Counted from the first letter of the stretch, positions 17,846-27,068 are shown. The stretch is 38,329 nt of DNA from Fulvivirga sp. (GCA_028280565.1 JANQLQ010000197.1:1-38329), one strand, 5' to 3'. Numbers and translations are program-made. The notes: a model not told the origin generated them from the sequence alone.

Positions 17846-18337
17846 AATTTTACTTTTTTTAATTTTATATTCTTTTTTTGATGCATGTTTTTAAAAATTT
17901 CTCATTAAAAAAGGTCGTCTTACTAAATAGTATCCGTTCCTTTTTGTCAAAGTCATGATAAGTCTCAGATCGTACAATTTGCCTTTACATTCTTACTATT
18001 AAGCCTTTAGCGTTAAAGATTCCATTTTTTAGTGTTTGTACACTTTGTCAATATTCCAATTGAAAAAGGAGGCACAAGCTTCAATCACACCTTTTGACTT
18101 AGAAGATACTACAGCGGTAAAATGAAGATCATAATTGGCTTGTTTACCATTCTTTTCGTTACTCATAGCCTAGATTGATCGTGTTGTAATAGCAAAGTAT
18201 TGATTGTTACTTAATGTTTACTAGCTACGGTGTTTTACTACCTGGCAGGTACCCATGCAATCGTAATAAGCCATTCGCTCAAAAACGAAAACTTATGCTC
18301 TCATTCTAACTTTATGATTAAGGCAACTGACAACACT
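17846..18337. other. Intergenic region between two GH172 genes
   Basis: The widest gap in the hydrolase block. Upstream of the 17845 start the minus strand has CTTTGACAAAAAGG followed 18 nt after its TTTG by TATTTAG, a weak match to the Bacteroidota TTTG/TAnnTTTG promoter. Apart from a tiny uncertain frame at 18029-18166, no gene is visible. Confidence 0.35.
18029..18166 (-). CDS. Tiny hypothetical ORF, 45 aa, uncertain
   Basis: An ATG-initiated frame begins MSNEKNGKQANYDLHFTAVV and ends FFNWNIDKVYKH. Its amino-acid composition is protein-like, but I recognise no family, see no signal peptide, and find no ribosome binding site I would rely on. It could be a chance ORF or the end of a lost gene, like the other remnants here. 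Confidence 0.15.
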   Translation of the reverse strand: MSNEKNGKQANYDLHFTAVVSSKSKGVIEACASFFNWNIDKVYKH

Positions 18338-20158
18338 TTATTTTACATCTCCAGGTGTCAAAGCCACCGGATACTTGGCAGCTTCAGGCGCTGGTTCAAT
18401 ATTACTCTTTACCCCGGGACGTGCATACCAATAGACCGTAGGCGCATAATTCAAACGCGACTTTTCCCAGTGCATCAACTCCATATCAAAGCGTAACTTC
18501 TTGCAGAAAGGTATACCGTCCAAAATCCTGTAACGGCCATTGATCGTAAAACCTACACTTTCATTTCCCGAACCATCGGGTTGTATGACGAAAGGAGTTG
18601 AAAAGGATGCCCCTAAGCACCAGGCATATCCGTAGTAATCCTCTGAACCTGTTCCAAAATGTGAAGGAAAAGCGTCATCGTCAACAAAAATTTTCTCATC
18701 TCCTTCACCCCACCATTTAGGACTGATATCGAATAGGGTTAACACGTCCCCAACATAGACCCCTTCGCCTTGAAGCGTGACATAGTTGAGATCACGATTT
18801 GGTTTCGAGTTAATGTTTGTGTATTGGTGCCAAGCTGAGCCAAAATGCATACTGCGTACGTCCCATTCCCAATTAACCACAGACACCTCTCCCAGGTCAA
18901 CATTGACTTCCTGGGTGCCTAAATTATGTAGTTTTATTGTACTGGTCTCGGCAAACGGCATAATCCATTGACTCAGCATTACCCCGTTTTTATCAACAGC
19001 GCCATACCAGTGCTTGGACGGGCGTATTTGATACCCTGTTCCGAAAAAATCACCTACTGGAGCCCAAACCGTCCGCTCTCCATCAAAGGAAATCTCCAAA
19101 ACAGTAGAGCGCAATGCCTGGGGAAGGTTCTCAGCCTCAATCTTCAACGAAATTTGATCAATCGCGCCACCTTTGTTAGAAGACGCCTTTAGCTCCAGCA
19201 CCTTGGATTTTTCCGGAAGGATCTTTCCTTTAAGCGATTTTACCTTTGAACGAACACTCTTGGGTACAGTAGCCGATATTAATTTTTCCTGGGTCAATTC
19301 GATGAGTTTCTTCGCCGAGGTAAGGCTTTTGGGTGAGAGAGACTCGACCTGTACGGAACGATCATATAGTCGGTAGTTGATATTGTAAAAAACCGCATCG
19401 TTGGGCCAAGCCGGTTCCCCTTCAATTAACTTCTTGCCATCCGGTCTTTCATAGGTTATCTTAATGGATTCTGAAAAAGGAATGGGTAGATAAAGGTTAC
19501 GTCCGCGTTTTACTTTGACACTTTCCCTGGCCAGGGCCATAGAAAGCGGAACAGAGGCAAAAAAATCACCGCCAACCAGGTTTTCAAGAGTACCTGAGAA
19601 TACCGGGCTGCTGTCATCATCAATATAAAACCTCAATGTTCCACCGAGCAGATCAATATTACTGGTTACACTCCAAAACCTGACGATTGCCCCGGGCCCT
19701 TCGACATCCATCATCACATGCTCGTGCCGGCCATCCTCTTTTTCTTCCACGTTCACAAAATAGGAGCGGTCTCCGTTGGCGTACCAGCCCTCATTTCGGC
19801 TTACTGTGCGCCTGTCATAACTTGAGGCCTGTAAGTTTTTGTAGGATGGCATGGGCAACCTGGCAATGAACTCCCTAGAAACCATTTCTTCTAAAAGAGA
19901 TTGAAATGTCACTTTAGTCTTGCTCTTTTGGCCCATAGCGTAACCAACATCAACCGGGGCACCTTCCTTATAAAGATTATTTGATGTTTTGCTTATTTTA
20001 TGACCAGGAGTGCTAATTCCCAATTGACCTGCTTCCATGTTTTGGATAAGTTCATCCAAAGGCGAATCGTTTACCCCGAAGGAGGTAATAAGAAAAAACA
20101 ATACACCTATCAAGAGTAATCGACTATTCACTTTTTTCGCGATCATTCGTTCTATCAT
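18338..20158 (-). CDS. GH172-family (DUF2961) secreted protein
   Basis: A second long DUF2961 protein, 606 residues, with a signal peptide (LLLIGVLFFLITSFG) and no lipobox cysteine. After an unusual 50-residue linker (about 30-80) the family region runs to the end: LQASSYDRRTVSRNEGWYA near 109, EGPGAIVRFWSV near 153, LRSTVLEISFDGERTVWAPV near 349, MHFGSAW near 437, WWGEGDEKIFVDDD near 482 and FPSHFGTGSEDYYGYAWC near 497. Glu488 and Glu506, 18 apart, are the likely catalytic pair; the spacing is three shorter than in the neighbour at 15725. The start at 20158 follows the preceding stop by 3 nt, and an alternative ATG is four codons in. Probably acts on a furanose-containing glycan in the periplasm, as part of the long hydrolase operon. 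The exact sugar cannot be read. Confidence 0.88.
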   Translation of the reverse strand: MIERMIAKKVNSRLLLIGVLFFLITSFGVNDSPLDELIQNMEAGQLGISTPGHKISKTSNNLYKEGAPVDVGYAMGQKSKTKVTFQSLLEEMVSREFIARLPMPSYKNLQASSYDRRTVSRNEGWYANGDRSYFVNVEEKEDGRHEHVMMDVEGPGAIVRFWSVTSNIDLLGGTLRFYIDDDSSPVFSGTLENLVGGDFFASVPLSMALARESVKVKRGRNLYLPIPFSESIKITYERPDGKKLIEGEPAWPNDAVFYNINYRLYDRSVQVESLSPKSLTSAKKLIELTQEKLISATVPKSVRSKVKSLKGKILPEKSKVLELKASSNKGGAIDQISLKIEAENLPQALRSTVLEISFDGERTVWAPVGDFFGTGYQIRPSKHWYGAVDKNGVMLSQWIMPFAETSTIKLHNLGTQEVNVDLGEVSVVNWEWDVRSMHFGSAWHQYTNINSKPNRDLNYVTLQGEGVYVGDVLTLFDISPKWWGEGDEKIFVDDDAFPSHFGTGSEDYYGYAWCLGASFSTPFVIQPDGSGNESVGFTINGRYRILDGIPFCKKLRFDMELMHWEKSRLNYAPTVYWYARPGVKSNIEPAPEAAKYPVALTPGDVK

Positions 20159-20161
20159 TCT

Positions 20162-20530
20162 TTAGTTTTGAAAAAAATCATTTGTCTCATAACAAAACTT
20201 TTCCGAACTGCCGCACATTTCATACCTACGCAAATCATAAGGATCAATTAAGTATAGTTCTATTTTTTGACGATTTTGTAGTTCCTCTTTACGGGTTTGT
20301 TGTCTTATATATTTTTCTTGAAGGGGATCAACGCTACTTAATATTTTCTGCTCCTTGTCGTCGAAGTTAGCGGCTATCTTTTTGTGCTGCTGAATTTGGC
20401 GGAACAGTTTATTGTTTTCAGGATCCAGTGCAACTAAGGGCACTCCTCTAGCTTTGAGAGCTTTCACCCTCTTGGAAATATGGCTTTTCCGTTTTAAAAA
20501 CTGTCTTTCTATACCTGGCTTCTTTCCCAT
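20162..20530 (-). CDS. Hypothetical protein, 122 aa, charged and helical
   Basis: I do not recognise this protein. It begins MGKKPGIERQFLKRKSHISK, has no signal peptide or membrane helix, and is rich in Lys, Arg, Gln and Glu, with a probable long helix or coiled coil over about 45-95 (KLFRQIQQHKKIAANFDDKEQ, KYIRQQTRKEELQNRQK). The C-terminal part has two cysteines (MCGSSEKFC). It fits exactly into the operon: 16 nt after the stop of the esterase fusion and 3 nt before the start of the next GH172. The tight fit argues for translation. The lack of an export signal is out of character among secreted enzymes, so it could be a cytoplasmic accessory protein or the remnant of a larger gene. No frame-shifted homology to the flanking families was visible when I read the other frames at its 3' end. 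Confidence 0.5.
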   Translation of the reverse strand: MGKKPGIERQFLKRKSHISKRVKALKARGVPLVALDPENNKLFRQIQQHKKIAANFDDKEQKILSSVDPLQEKYIRQQTRKEELQNRQKIELYLIDPYDLRRYEMCGSSEKFCYETNDFFQN

Positions 20531-20546
20531 GTTTCCCGAAGTTCTT

Positions 20547-23500
20547 TTACTTGATCACTACCCATGTGTAGCTATTTGCTTTTACGGTGACTTCTATTTC
20601 TATGGTGTATTCTCTGTCCAGGGTATATTTTTTCGAGGGACCATCGGCGATGGATATGCTGGCTTCCTTCGCAAGACCCGTGTAGTACAGGGGTACTTTG
20701 ATCTTTTTAGTGATATGCCGGTCTGTCAGTGGATTATAGATCGTAAGAATCCCTTTTTCTTTACCCTCGGGGTTGACGTTAAGCCAATAATCCAGGTCCC
20801 TTCCGTCTGCCCTGCGCAAATGGATGATGTCTCCGTCTAATACGTCACGATGTTTTTTGTACCAGTTGACCACACGTGTCACCATAGCCTTGGTTTTATC
20901 AGTATCGTAAAGGCGAGGCCCCCGGTAGTGAGCTTGAACTCCCGCACCAAGGTTGCTGGCCATCATCATTTCGTAATGATCCAGGTGTTCGTTAAGCGGT
21001 TCTATCGTGGCCGCTGCTCCTCCCCCGTGGTATTCGGTGAGGGCTACAAACATCCAGCCCATCGCCGGTATTTTTTGCCATGCGCCATCGTAGATATTTT
21101 GACGGGCATGGATAAGCTGCTGATTACGTGGCAGGCTCCAGTTGACTTCTCTATAACCCATCCCACATTTATTACCCCCTGTCATGTAATAGTAGTCGGG
21201 AATGTTGAGGTATATGCCATTGGCCCTGCACCACTGGTAAAACCGGGAAATGGTTTCATACTGCTCCCACCGGGAATCCTCAAGTCCTTTGTGACCGGGG
21301 TGATCGTTGGAGGCACAAACATCACCGGGATAAGATCCGTCATGTTCAAGCAGCGTGAAACCGGTTTTTTCATAGAAGTTGTAAAGTTTTTTAAAATAGG
21401 TTTGGCCCCACTCACTTTCGATACAAGGAGAGTTTCCAAAAGTGGGGCGCTGGCCTGGAGGCATTACTACATCGTTTCCTCCACCTACCCTGCGGGAAGC
21501 AAGTAAGGAATACCCCCCTATTTCTATGCCTTTGCTTTTGGCATAATCAGCATATTGCTTCATTTTGGCCATATAATCTTCACTATTGTCTTCGATATTA
21601 AAGCCACTACCAAAGGTGAGTATCACCATTTCAAAGCCTACCTCGGCCGCCTGGTCAATGGCTGTTTTCACTCTTTCCCAATCGGCAAAGCGCGCATGCA
21701 TCATAAGCGGATTTTCGGTGGTCCAGGGTGCCAGGGTGCGATACATTCTACGGAGCGCCATACCCTGCCGTTCCCTGTCGTAGCTATCGTAAGGAAGTAC
21801 AAAGGTGCGGAAGGTCTTGAAAGTCTCACCAGTGGCGATGGTCTTGTCAGGACCTATTTCGGGACCTACATTGAGAAGACATGGTGTGATACGCAGGTAA
21901 TTGACCTGGGTATGGTACTCGGGGTCCGGCAGCCATCGTACCGCGTGATGGTTGGCGTCCTCTACGTTAAAGCTGGAAAAGGCGTAATCGGTTTCTACAT
22001 GAAGGTTTGGCTTGGGCACATTGTATTCGCGGGTCTCCACGGCTGATCCATACTCTACAGCGGCTATGATCTCACTGGTAAATTTCTCCAGGGTAATATC
22101 TTTGCCACTGTTGTTTTTGACAGTGAGCCATTTGGCTATGACAGGGATACCATCGTAAAGTTCATAATGAACGGAAAGGGTGATATCATTTTTGTTGAAT
22201 CCTGCTTTAGTATTGCTGTCCAGGTTACCATAGGTGGCGTAATCCGCTACTTGCATTCTCACCAGCTCCCCGGGTTGCCCGGCATCTTTGCTTTCTCCCT
22301 TGGCATTGGTTTTACCTATGCGCACTTTGGAAGGCATGGTACCAAAGGGTTTTAGCCCAGTAATGGTGCGCCAGTTACCTCCCTGTGGTTTAGCTTCACA
22401 AAGAACGGCTTCTTCGGTAATGCGGTAACGGAGTGTCCAAGGTTTACTCATGTCGAGCACCTGCCGCCCCCCTGCTGACCGGTTTTCTCTCTCGCCATCC
22501 CAAAGGCCAAACATAGGCACTCCGTCGTCATAGGCATTGCCCCCGGGACGAAGGTAGAATTTCACGGTCTTATCCGGCCACACAAGAGTGATCCCGGGCC
22601 CATGGTCTTTGCTTTTATCAGTTCCTGTAAAGAAAGTAGCTTCTATGATCTTTGCTTCGGGATCGAGGTCCCTCTCAACATATACCGCCGTGTTAGCAGG
22701 GGTATAAATCTCTCCTACTTTACCTTCATTCTCGAATGAGGAACGTTCATGCCCCTGTGAGAAAGTGGTTTCCCAGGTGTCATCAAGGGTGTTAAAACTA
22801 GTGCTGTAAAGGATTTCCCTGCCATATGTACTAGGTAACAATCCCTTTCCTGCAAAAAGTGCCTGGGGATCAGGCATAGCGTAATCCATACGAAGGTGCT
22901 TTCCTTTTGGAGGCCATACGGAGTTTTTGGCATATTCTCTTACTTGTTTCCATTCAAAAGGAGCTTGGGGTTCGCTGATCTCATGACCCATGTACTGCAT
23001 AGAAGCAGGATCAGCCTGCATGGCATCCAGCCATTCACGCTTCAGGAAGGCATAGTTGGGCTGACCTTTAAGTCCTCCTACCTCGTAGTTAATGCCATCT
23101 ATTTTTACGATTGCTTCGGGTTTAACGCCACGTAAAAGGGATTCACCTGTCACTAGGTTGTCGAATCTTACGGTAGCGGCATTAGGTGCTATTCTGAAAA
23201 CGCGCCTGACAAGTCCGTTGGCCAGGACGATCTCGTCACCTCGCTCTCCCTTGTAAACATTGGCCTTATAACCATTTGCATGTAAAAGCCAGTCTGTTTT
23301 TACCGGCTTTTTCGGTTCAGATTCCAATTCCATCGTATGAAAAGCTGCCGCATATCGTTTTCCAAAAGTAATGAGGGAGTTCCGATTGAAATGTACCTGG
23401 TGGCGCTCCCTGGCAACTAATCCTGATGACTCGACAAAGGCGACTTGACGAAGCTGGCCAGGTAAATCACGAAGAGTATTCCGAACCTGGCCGATCTGCT

Positions 23501-24143
23501 GAACTCGCTGGGGAGCATTGTGATCCGGCCCTGTTCCGTAAAATTCACCAAGATCTCCTACAACAACAGGTAGTCCAGGGTTTTTAACATCAGCACGTAA
23601 GTCTTCTATGAGTTGTTTAAGTTTACCCCCATAACTATCAGCGTGTTGTGGGTCAATGGTATCGGATTCACCCTGGTGCCAAAGCATACCTTTAATTATT
23701 CCATACCGGGATGCCCATTTCACTTTAGCTATGACATCTTTATATACCTCTCCACCTTTACCTAGCATGGCTATTTCAGCTCCGCCGAAGGCAACAGGTA
23801 TCAAGGCTACGGTAATCCCGGGATGGGCATCCCGGTAAGCTTTGGCAAAAGGCCCCGCCAATCCAAACTGGTCACTCTCTAGACGGTTATGGATGGGGTG
23901 GACAGCCGGAAGCCAAGTAAATTTTTTACCCTGCTTCGTCCATCCTCTAAGCATTTTTACACCTGGTATAGGAATTTTATCCCGAGGTAACAGTTCTCCA
24001 TATCCAGCCATATTGGATTGCCCCATGAGAATAAAAATATGAGTGTTTTCTTTGTCCTTTTTGGTTTGTGCTTGCAAAGTAGTGCAAACGGTAAAGGTCA
24101 GAAACAGGAGTGCTAGGACATAAATGGCATTTCTAATTTTCAT
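20547..24143 (-). CDS. Sialate O-acetylesterase (SASA) domain fused to a clan GH-D (GH36/27-like) glycosidase
   Basis: A 1198-residue secreted bifunctional protein (signal peptide about 1-26). Residues about 34-272 are a SASA/SGNH esterase with GQSNMAG (Ser43 likely nucleophile) and WHQGESD (155-161); such enzymes remove acetyl groups from glycans. From about 285 a GH36-type N-terminal beta-sandwich begins (LANGLVRRVFRIAPNAATV, LVTGESLLRGVKPEA). It appears to be interrupted at about 440-640 by a concanavalin/LamG-like insert (SFNTLDDTWETTF, VKFYLRPGG). The sandwich then resumes (LSVHYELYDGIPVIAKWLTV) and leads into a TIM barrel (about 805-1110) with FTLLEHDGSYPGD, where Asp935 is the likely nucleophile. 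The C-terminus is an all-beta domain. The acid/base residue is not assigned. The GH-D sugar is probably an alpha-galactose-like unit. The fusion suggests that deacetylation and glycosidic cleavage happen on the same residue or branch. Confidence 0.85.
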   Translation of the reverse strand: MKIRNAIYVLALLFLTFTVCTTLQAQTKKDKENTHIFILMGQSNMAGYGELLPRDKIPIPGVKMLRGWTKQGKKFTWLPAVHPIHNRLESDQFGLAGPFAKAYRDAHPGITVALIPVAFGGAEIAMLGKGGEVYKDVIAKVKWASRYGIIKGMLWHQGESDTIDPQHADSYGGKLKQLIEDLRADVKNPGLPVVVGDLGEFYGTGPDHNAPQRVQQIGQVRNTLRDLPGQLRQVAFVESSGLVARERHQVHFNRNSLITFGKRYAAAFHTMELESEPKKPVKTDWLLHANGYKANVYKGERGDEIVLANGLVRRVFRIAPNAATVRFDNLVTGESLLRGVKPEAIVKIDGINYEVGGLKGQPNYAFLKREWLDAMQADPASMQYMGHEISEPQAPFEWKQVREYAKNSVWPPKGKHLRMDYAMPDPQALFAGKGLLPSTYGREILYSTSFNTLDDTWETTFSQGHERSSFENEGKVGEIYTPANTAVYVERDLDPEAKIIEATFFTGTDKSKDHGPGITLVWPDKTVKFYLRPGGNAYDDGVPMFGLWDGERENRSAGGRQVLDMSKPWTLRYRITEEAVLCEAKPQGGNWRTITGLKPFGTMPSKVRIGKTNAKGESKDAGQPGELVRMQVADYATYGNLDSNTKAGFNKNDITLSVHYELYDGIPVIAKWLTVKNNSGKDITLEKFTSEIIAAVEYGSAVETREYNVPKPNLHVETDYAFSSFNVEDANHHAVRWLPDPEYHTQVNYLRITPCLLNVGPEIGPDKTIATGETFKTFRTFVLPYDSYDRERQGMALRRMYRTLAPWTTENPLMMHARFADWERVKTAIDQAAEVGFEMVILTFGSGFNIEDNSEDYMAKMKQYADYAKSKGIEIGGYSLLASRRVGGGNDVVMPPGQRPTFGNSPCIESEWGQTYFKKLYNFYEKTGFTLLEHDGSYPGDVCASNDHPGHKGLEDSRWEQYETISRFYQWCRANGIYLNIPDYYYMTGGNKCGMGYREVNWSLPRNQQLIHARQNIYDGAWQKIPAMGWMFVALTEYHGGGAAATIEPLNEHLDHYEMMMASNLGAGVQAHYRGPRLYDTDKTKAMVTRVVNWYKKHRDVLDGDIIHLRRADGRDLDYWLNVNPEGKEKGILTIYNPLTDRHITKKIKVPLYYTGLAKEASISIADGPSKKYTLDREYTIEIEVTVKANSYTWVVIK

Positions 24144-24215
24144 ACTTATCTATTGTACTTTTTGTTCAATGGGTTTAACATACATGATCGCATTTTTGTG
24201 AATTGGTTTAAGAGA

Positions 24216-25949
24216 CTAATAACCCGGCACATCCTCAATTTTAAGGGCTACCTTTTGTCGTACCGCTTCAGCATTCGGTTCTGTATTCCACTGAGCCCCG
24301 GCAAAGGCATAGAAAAAGGTGGCCGGACTATAATTCATCAAGGCCCTGTAGGGATGCCATATTTCCATGTCAAATTTAAAATCCGTCGTGAAAGGAATAG
24401 CATCCAATAGTCTGTAGCGATTGTTGCTGGTATTACCAGGTGTTTTGTTGCCTTCCCCTATAGGTTGTGATACGTTAGGCGCTGAAAACCATTGAGGACG
24501 ACACCATGCGTAGCAATAATAGTCTTCTGTTCCTGTACCAAAGTGTGAAGGAAAATCTTCTCCATCCACGTATATTTTTTCGTCACCTTCGCCCCACCAG
24601 TTGATACCTGTTTCATCCGGAAAAGTGTTGAAAAGAGTCAGGTTATCGCCTACGAATATCCCTTTACCTTTTATGGCAATATAGTTTTCATCTTTGCGCA
24701 ATTTGGTATCCATACCCCTTGTTTCTTTCCAGGTAGCATGGAAATACATGGACCGTGCATTCCAATCATAGGCTTGATGGCCAACGGTAAGCTCTTCTAC
24801 AACGACCTCCTGTTTGCCATGGTTGACCAGGCTTAACCGGGCTTTTTTACCGAAGGGCATCACCCACCTGGAAGTCATTATACCTTCAGAAGTAGTATTG
24901 ATGTAAAAAGTCCTATGATGAAGCTGCCTGTAACCTACGCCATAAAACTGGCCTACTGGGCACCAAACGGTCTGTTCATTGTCAAATTCAATTTTCAATA
25001 CGGTAGACCTCAGGGCCTGCTCCTGATCGGCTGCCTTTAGCTTTGTCTGCAGGGAGGTAATTGCCCTTTGTCCTTCCAGGTCAAGGGTGAGGCTTTTCCC
25101 CGGCTTTAATGTAATGTTGTTCTTTGCGATCCGTTCACCTGCTATACCAGGGTCTTCCACCAGTTGCTTGCCTTCGGCTGCTATTTGTTCTTTGTACCTG
25201 GTAATGGTTTCCTTAGTGAAACTTTCAACCTGTGTGCCTTCCTGGTAAGTACGGTAATTGACCTGGTAGTAATGCCCTCGCCAACCTTCTATATGGTTAT
25301 ATTTATGCTCGCCGTCATAGGTGATCTTGCAGCTTTTGGCATAAGGGATAGGGAGGATCAGGTTGCGGCCTCTCCATACATCGTTCTCTGCCTTCTCAGG
25401 AGCAAAAAACGAAAAAGGCTTCCCCACTAACCCTGCCTTGCCTGCAAAATTCTGATTGTGCATTTCAATGACTGGTTCAGGATTGTCATCTATATAAACA
25501 CGATATATACCACCATATTCCGAAGGGATCCCTCCAAAAGTGGCCCAGAACCGGACAACGGCGCCAGGGCCTTTTGCTTCGAACATAACATCTTCTTTAC
25601 GACCGTCATTTTCTTCCAAACGTATGTACTGGCTGAAATCATGATTTTCAAACCACCCCTTTCCCCAATCGCGCCCCGTTACAGGTTGAAACCGGCCATC
25701 TTCTTCGCTTGTGCCTGGGGTTTTGGAATCTCGGGAATAGCTTGAGGCTTGTTTGCAGGTATAGGTGGCATCCGGCCATTGCGCAAGACTTGCCCGGTCG
25801 GTCATTTCCTCTAAAAGAGTTCCCATCGTGATGATCTTACTGCCCTGGCCATATATTGCCTGGCTCATACTGAACAAACAAAGTGTTATAAAAAAAAGGT
25901 GGTATCGCTTCCTGTAGAAAGGCTTTTTCTTTTCCTGTTTTGCGTTCAT
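24216..25949 (-). CDS. GH172-family (DUF2961) secreted protein
   Basis: The third long DUF2961 protein, 577 residues, with a basic start and signal peptide (YHLFFITLCLFSMSQAIYG). Family landmarks: CKQASSYSRDSK near 65, KGPGAVVRFWATFGG near 126, LRSTVLKIEFDNEQTVWCPV near 313, SMYFHATWKE near 400, WWGEGDEKIYVDGE near 451 and FPSHFGTGTEDYYCYAWC near 466. Glu457 and Glu475 are the likely catalytic pair, 18 apart as in the protein at 18338. Compared with that protein it has an extra 20-residue loop after the ASSYSR motif and lacks the N-terminal linker. It stops 72 nt before the esterase fusion gene and starts 52 nt after the beta-propeller gene, inside the operon. Expected to remove a terminal furanose sugar; which one is unknown. 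Confidence 0.88.
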   Translation of the reverse strand: MNAKQEKKKPFYRKRYHLFFITLCLFSMSQAIYGQGSKIITMGTLLEEMTDRASLAQWPDATYTCKQASSYSRDSKTPGTSEEDGRFQPVTGRDWGKGWFENHDFSQYIRLEENDGRKEDVMFEAKGPGAVVRFWATFGGIPSEYGGIYRVYIDDNPEPVIEMHNQNFAGKAGLVGKPFSFFAPEKAENDVWRGRNLILPIPYAKSCKITYDGEHKYNHIEGWRGHYYQVNYRTYQEGTQVESFTKETITRYKEQIAAEGKQLVEDPGIAGERIAKNNITLKPGKSLTLDLEGQRAITSLQTKLKAADQEQALRSTVLKIEFDNEQTVWCPVGQFYGVGYRQLHHRTFYINTTSEGIMTSRWVMPFGKKARLSLVNHGKQEVVVEELTVGHQAYDWNARSMYFHATWKETRGMDTKLRKDENYIAIKGKGIFVGDNLTLFNTFPDETGINWWGEGDEKIYVDGEDFPSHFGTGTEDYYCYAWCRPQWFSAPNVSQPIGEGNKTPGNTSNNRYRLLDAIPFTTDFKFDMEIWHPYRALMNYSPATFFYAFAGAQWNTEPNAEAVRQKVALKIEDVPGY

Positions 25950-26001
25950 GTCTCTTAAATAATATTGATCTTACTGTTCGCTTTATTCGTTTGATTTGAT
26001 A

Positions 26002-27066
26002 TCATTTATTATTGTGTAATTCAAACGGGATCGAAACTGTATAGGCATCATCCCCATCCCTGGCTGCAAGGCTGAGCACCACAGGCTTTCCGTTCTCCGT
26101 ATAAATAAATGGTCTTTCCAGCCGTCCTGGTTTCCACACCGTACCGTCTTCCATCCTGATATTTTTTGTGGTAACGGTGTAGTCATGGGCCTTTTCCCAA
26201 TTAAGTCCGTCAGGAGAGGTAATGAGGCCTATGAAAGTATGGGCATGAAAGACACCATAGAACCGTTGCCGTAGTTCATCATACCAGACAGACATGTCCT
26301 CGGTATCCATGTAATCGATCACTGGCTTTTCATGCATCCTGAAAGGGCCGGTAGGAGAATCGGAAATGGCTATGGCCTGGTTGCGTACAAAATTTGTGTC
26401 GTTAGGCTTGTTGCCCTTTACTACCAAATAATATTTCCCATCCTTTCCCTGGTCTATTGCCGGGTTTACAGTTAGGGTAGTAATAGGGCCAGAGGGCTCT
26501 ACCGGCGGTTGGTCCATGCGCTTCCACGGACCATAGATAGAATGAGAAACTGCCACCCCGGTACGTTGATTAGGCCGAAGGGTCTTCCAGTTTGGATGGT
26601 CGTACCCAGTTTGCGCTGTTTCTACTAACTCAGCCTGTGAAAAATCCCTGTCCCCAAGGTTAGTGGAAATATAATAGAGGTAATATTTTCCATCAAAGTA
26701 TTTGATCTTTGGATTATGAGCTGTGATGGCATCCCAATGTCCCTTTCCCCTGCCTTGCAATTCTGTCTGTTTGTATTCCCAGGGCCCCGCTGGATGCTTT
26801 GAAATAGCATGGGCGATCTCGGAGTGGGTAAGCCAGCCATAAAAGTTGTACTCTTTTTTCCAGCGGGAATAGAAAAGATGGTAAAGGCCGTTCTCATCTT
26901 TACAAATAGAGGCTCCCCAGTTATAGTAGCCCGGGGTTTTCAAAATTTGCTTTTCGGAAATTTCGGGGATCTTATTACTAAGGGTAAGATCGTCCTTCCC
27001 GGATTGCGCAATGCAGGCTATTACAAACACTTGAAACAAGATGAGGGGCAATATTAAGTTCTTCAT
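26002..27066 (-). CDS. Secreted five-bladed beta-propeller glycosidase-like protein (GH43-like fold)
   Basis: A signal peptide (MKNLILPLILFQVFVIACIAQ) is followed by about 330 residues with the same blade pattern as the protein at 2614-3717: YYNWGASICKDENGLYHLFY, then WLTHSEIAHAISKHPAGPWEY, ITAHNPKIKYFDGKYYLYYI, IYGPWKRMDQPP, PTGPFRMHEKP and DGLNWEKAHDY. The second copy keeps the THSEIAHA and HNP motifs, which are therefore probably functional. The family number and substrate are unknown. I chose the ATG at 27066 over the TTG two codons upstream; it lies 2 nt after the stop of the GH-D gene, implying coupled translation. The leader contains IAC, but without a convincing lipobox. Confidence 0.82.
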   Translation of the reverse strand: MKNLILPLILFQVFVIACIAQSGKDDLTLSNKIPEISEKQILKTPGYYNWGASICKDENGLYHLFYSRWKKEYNFYGWLTHSEIAHAISKHPAGPWEYKQTELQGRGKGHWDAITAHNPKIKYFDGKYYLYYISTNLGDRDFSQAELVETAQTGYDHPNWKTLRPNQRTGVAVSHSIYGPWKRMDQPPVEPSGPITTLTVNPAIDQGKDGKYYLVVKGNKPNDTNFVRNQAIAISDSPTGPFRMHEKPVIDYMDTEDMSVWYDELRQRFYGVFHAHTFIGLITSPDGLNWEKAHDYTVTTKNIRMEDGTVWKPGRLERPFIYTENGKPVVLSLAARDGDDAYTVSIPFELHNNK

Positions 27067-27068
27067 GC

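Noticed and set aside
20850-21506. 218-codon open frame on the plus strand
   Set aside because: It lies wholly inside the esterase/GH-D fusion gene, has no family resemblance, and the minus-strand frame has clear conserved domains.
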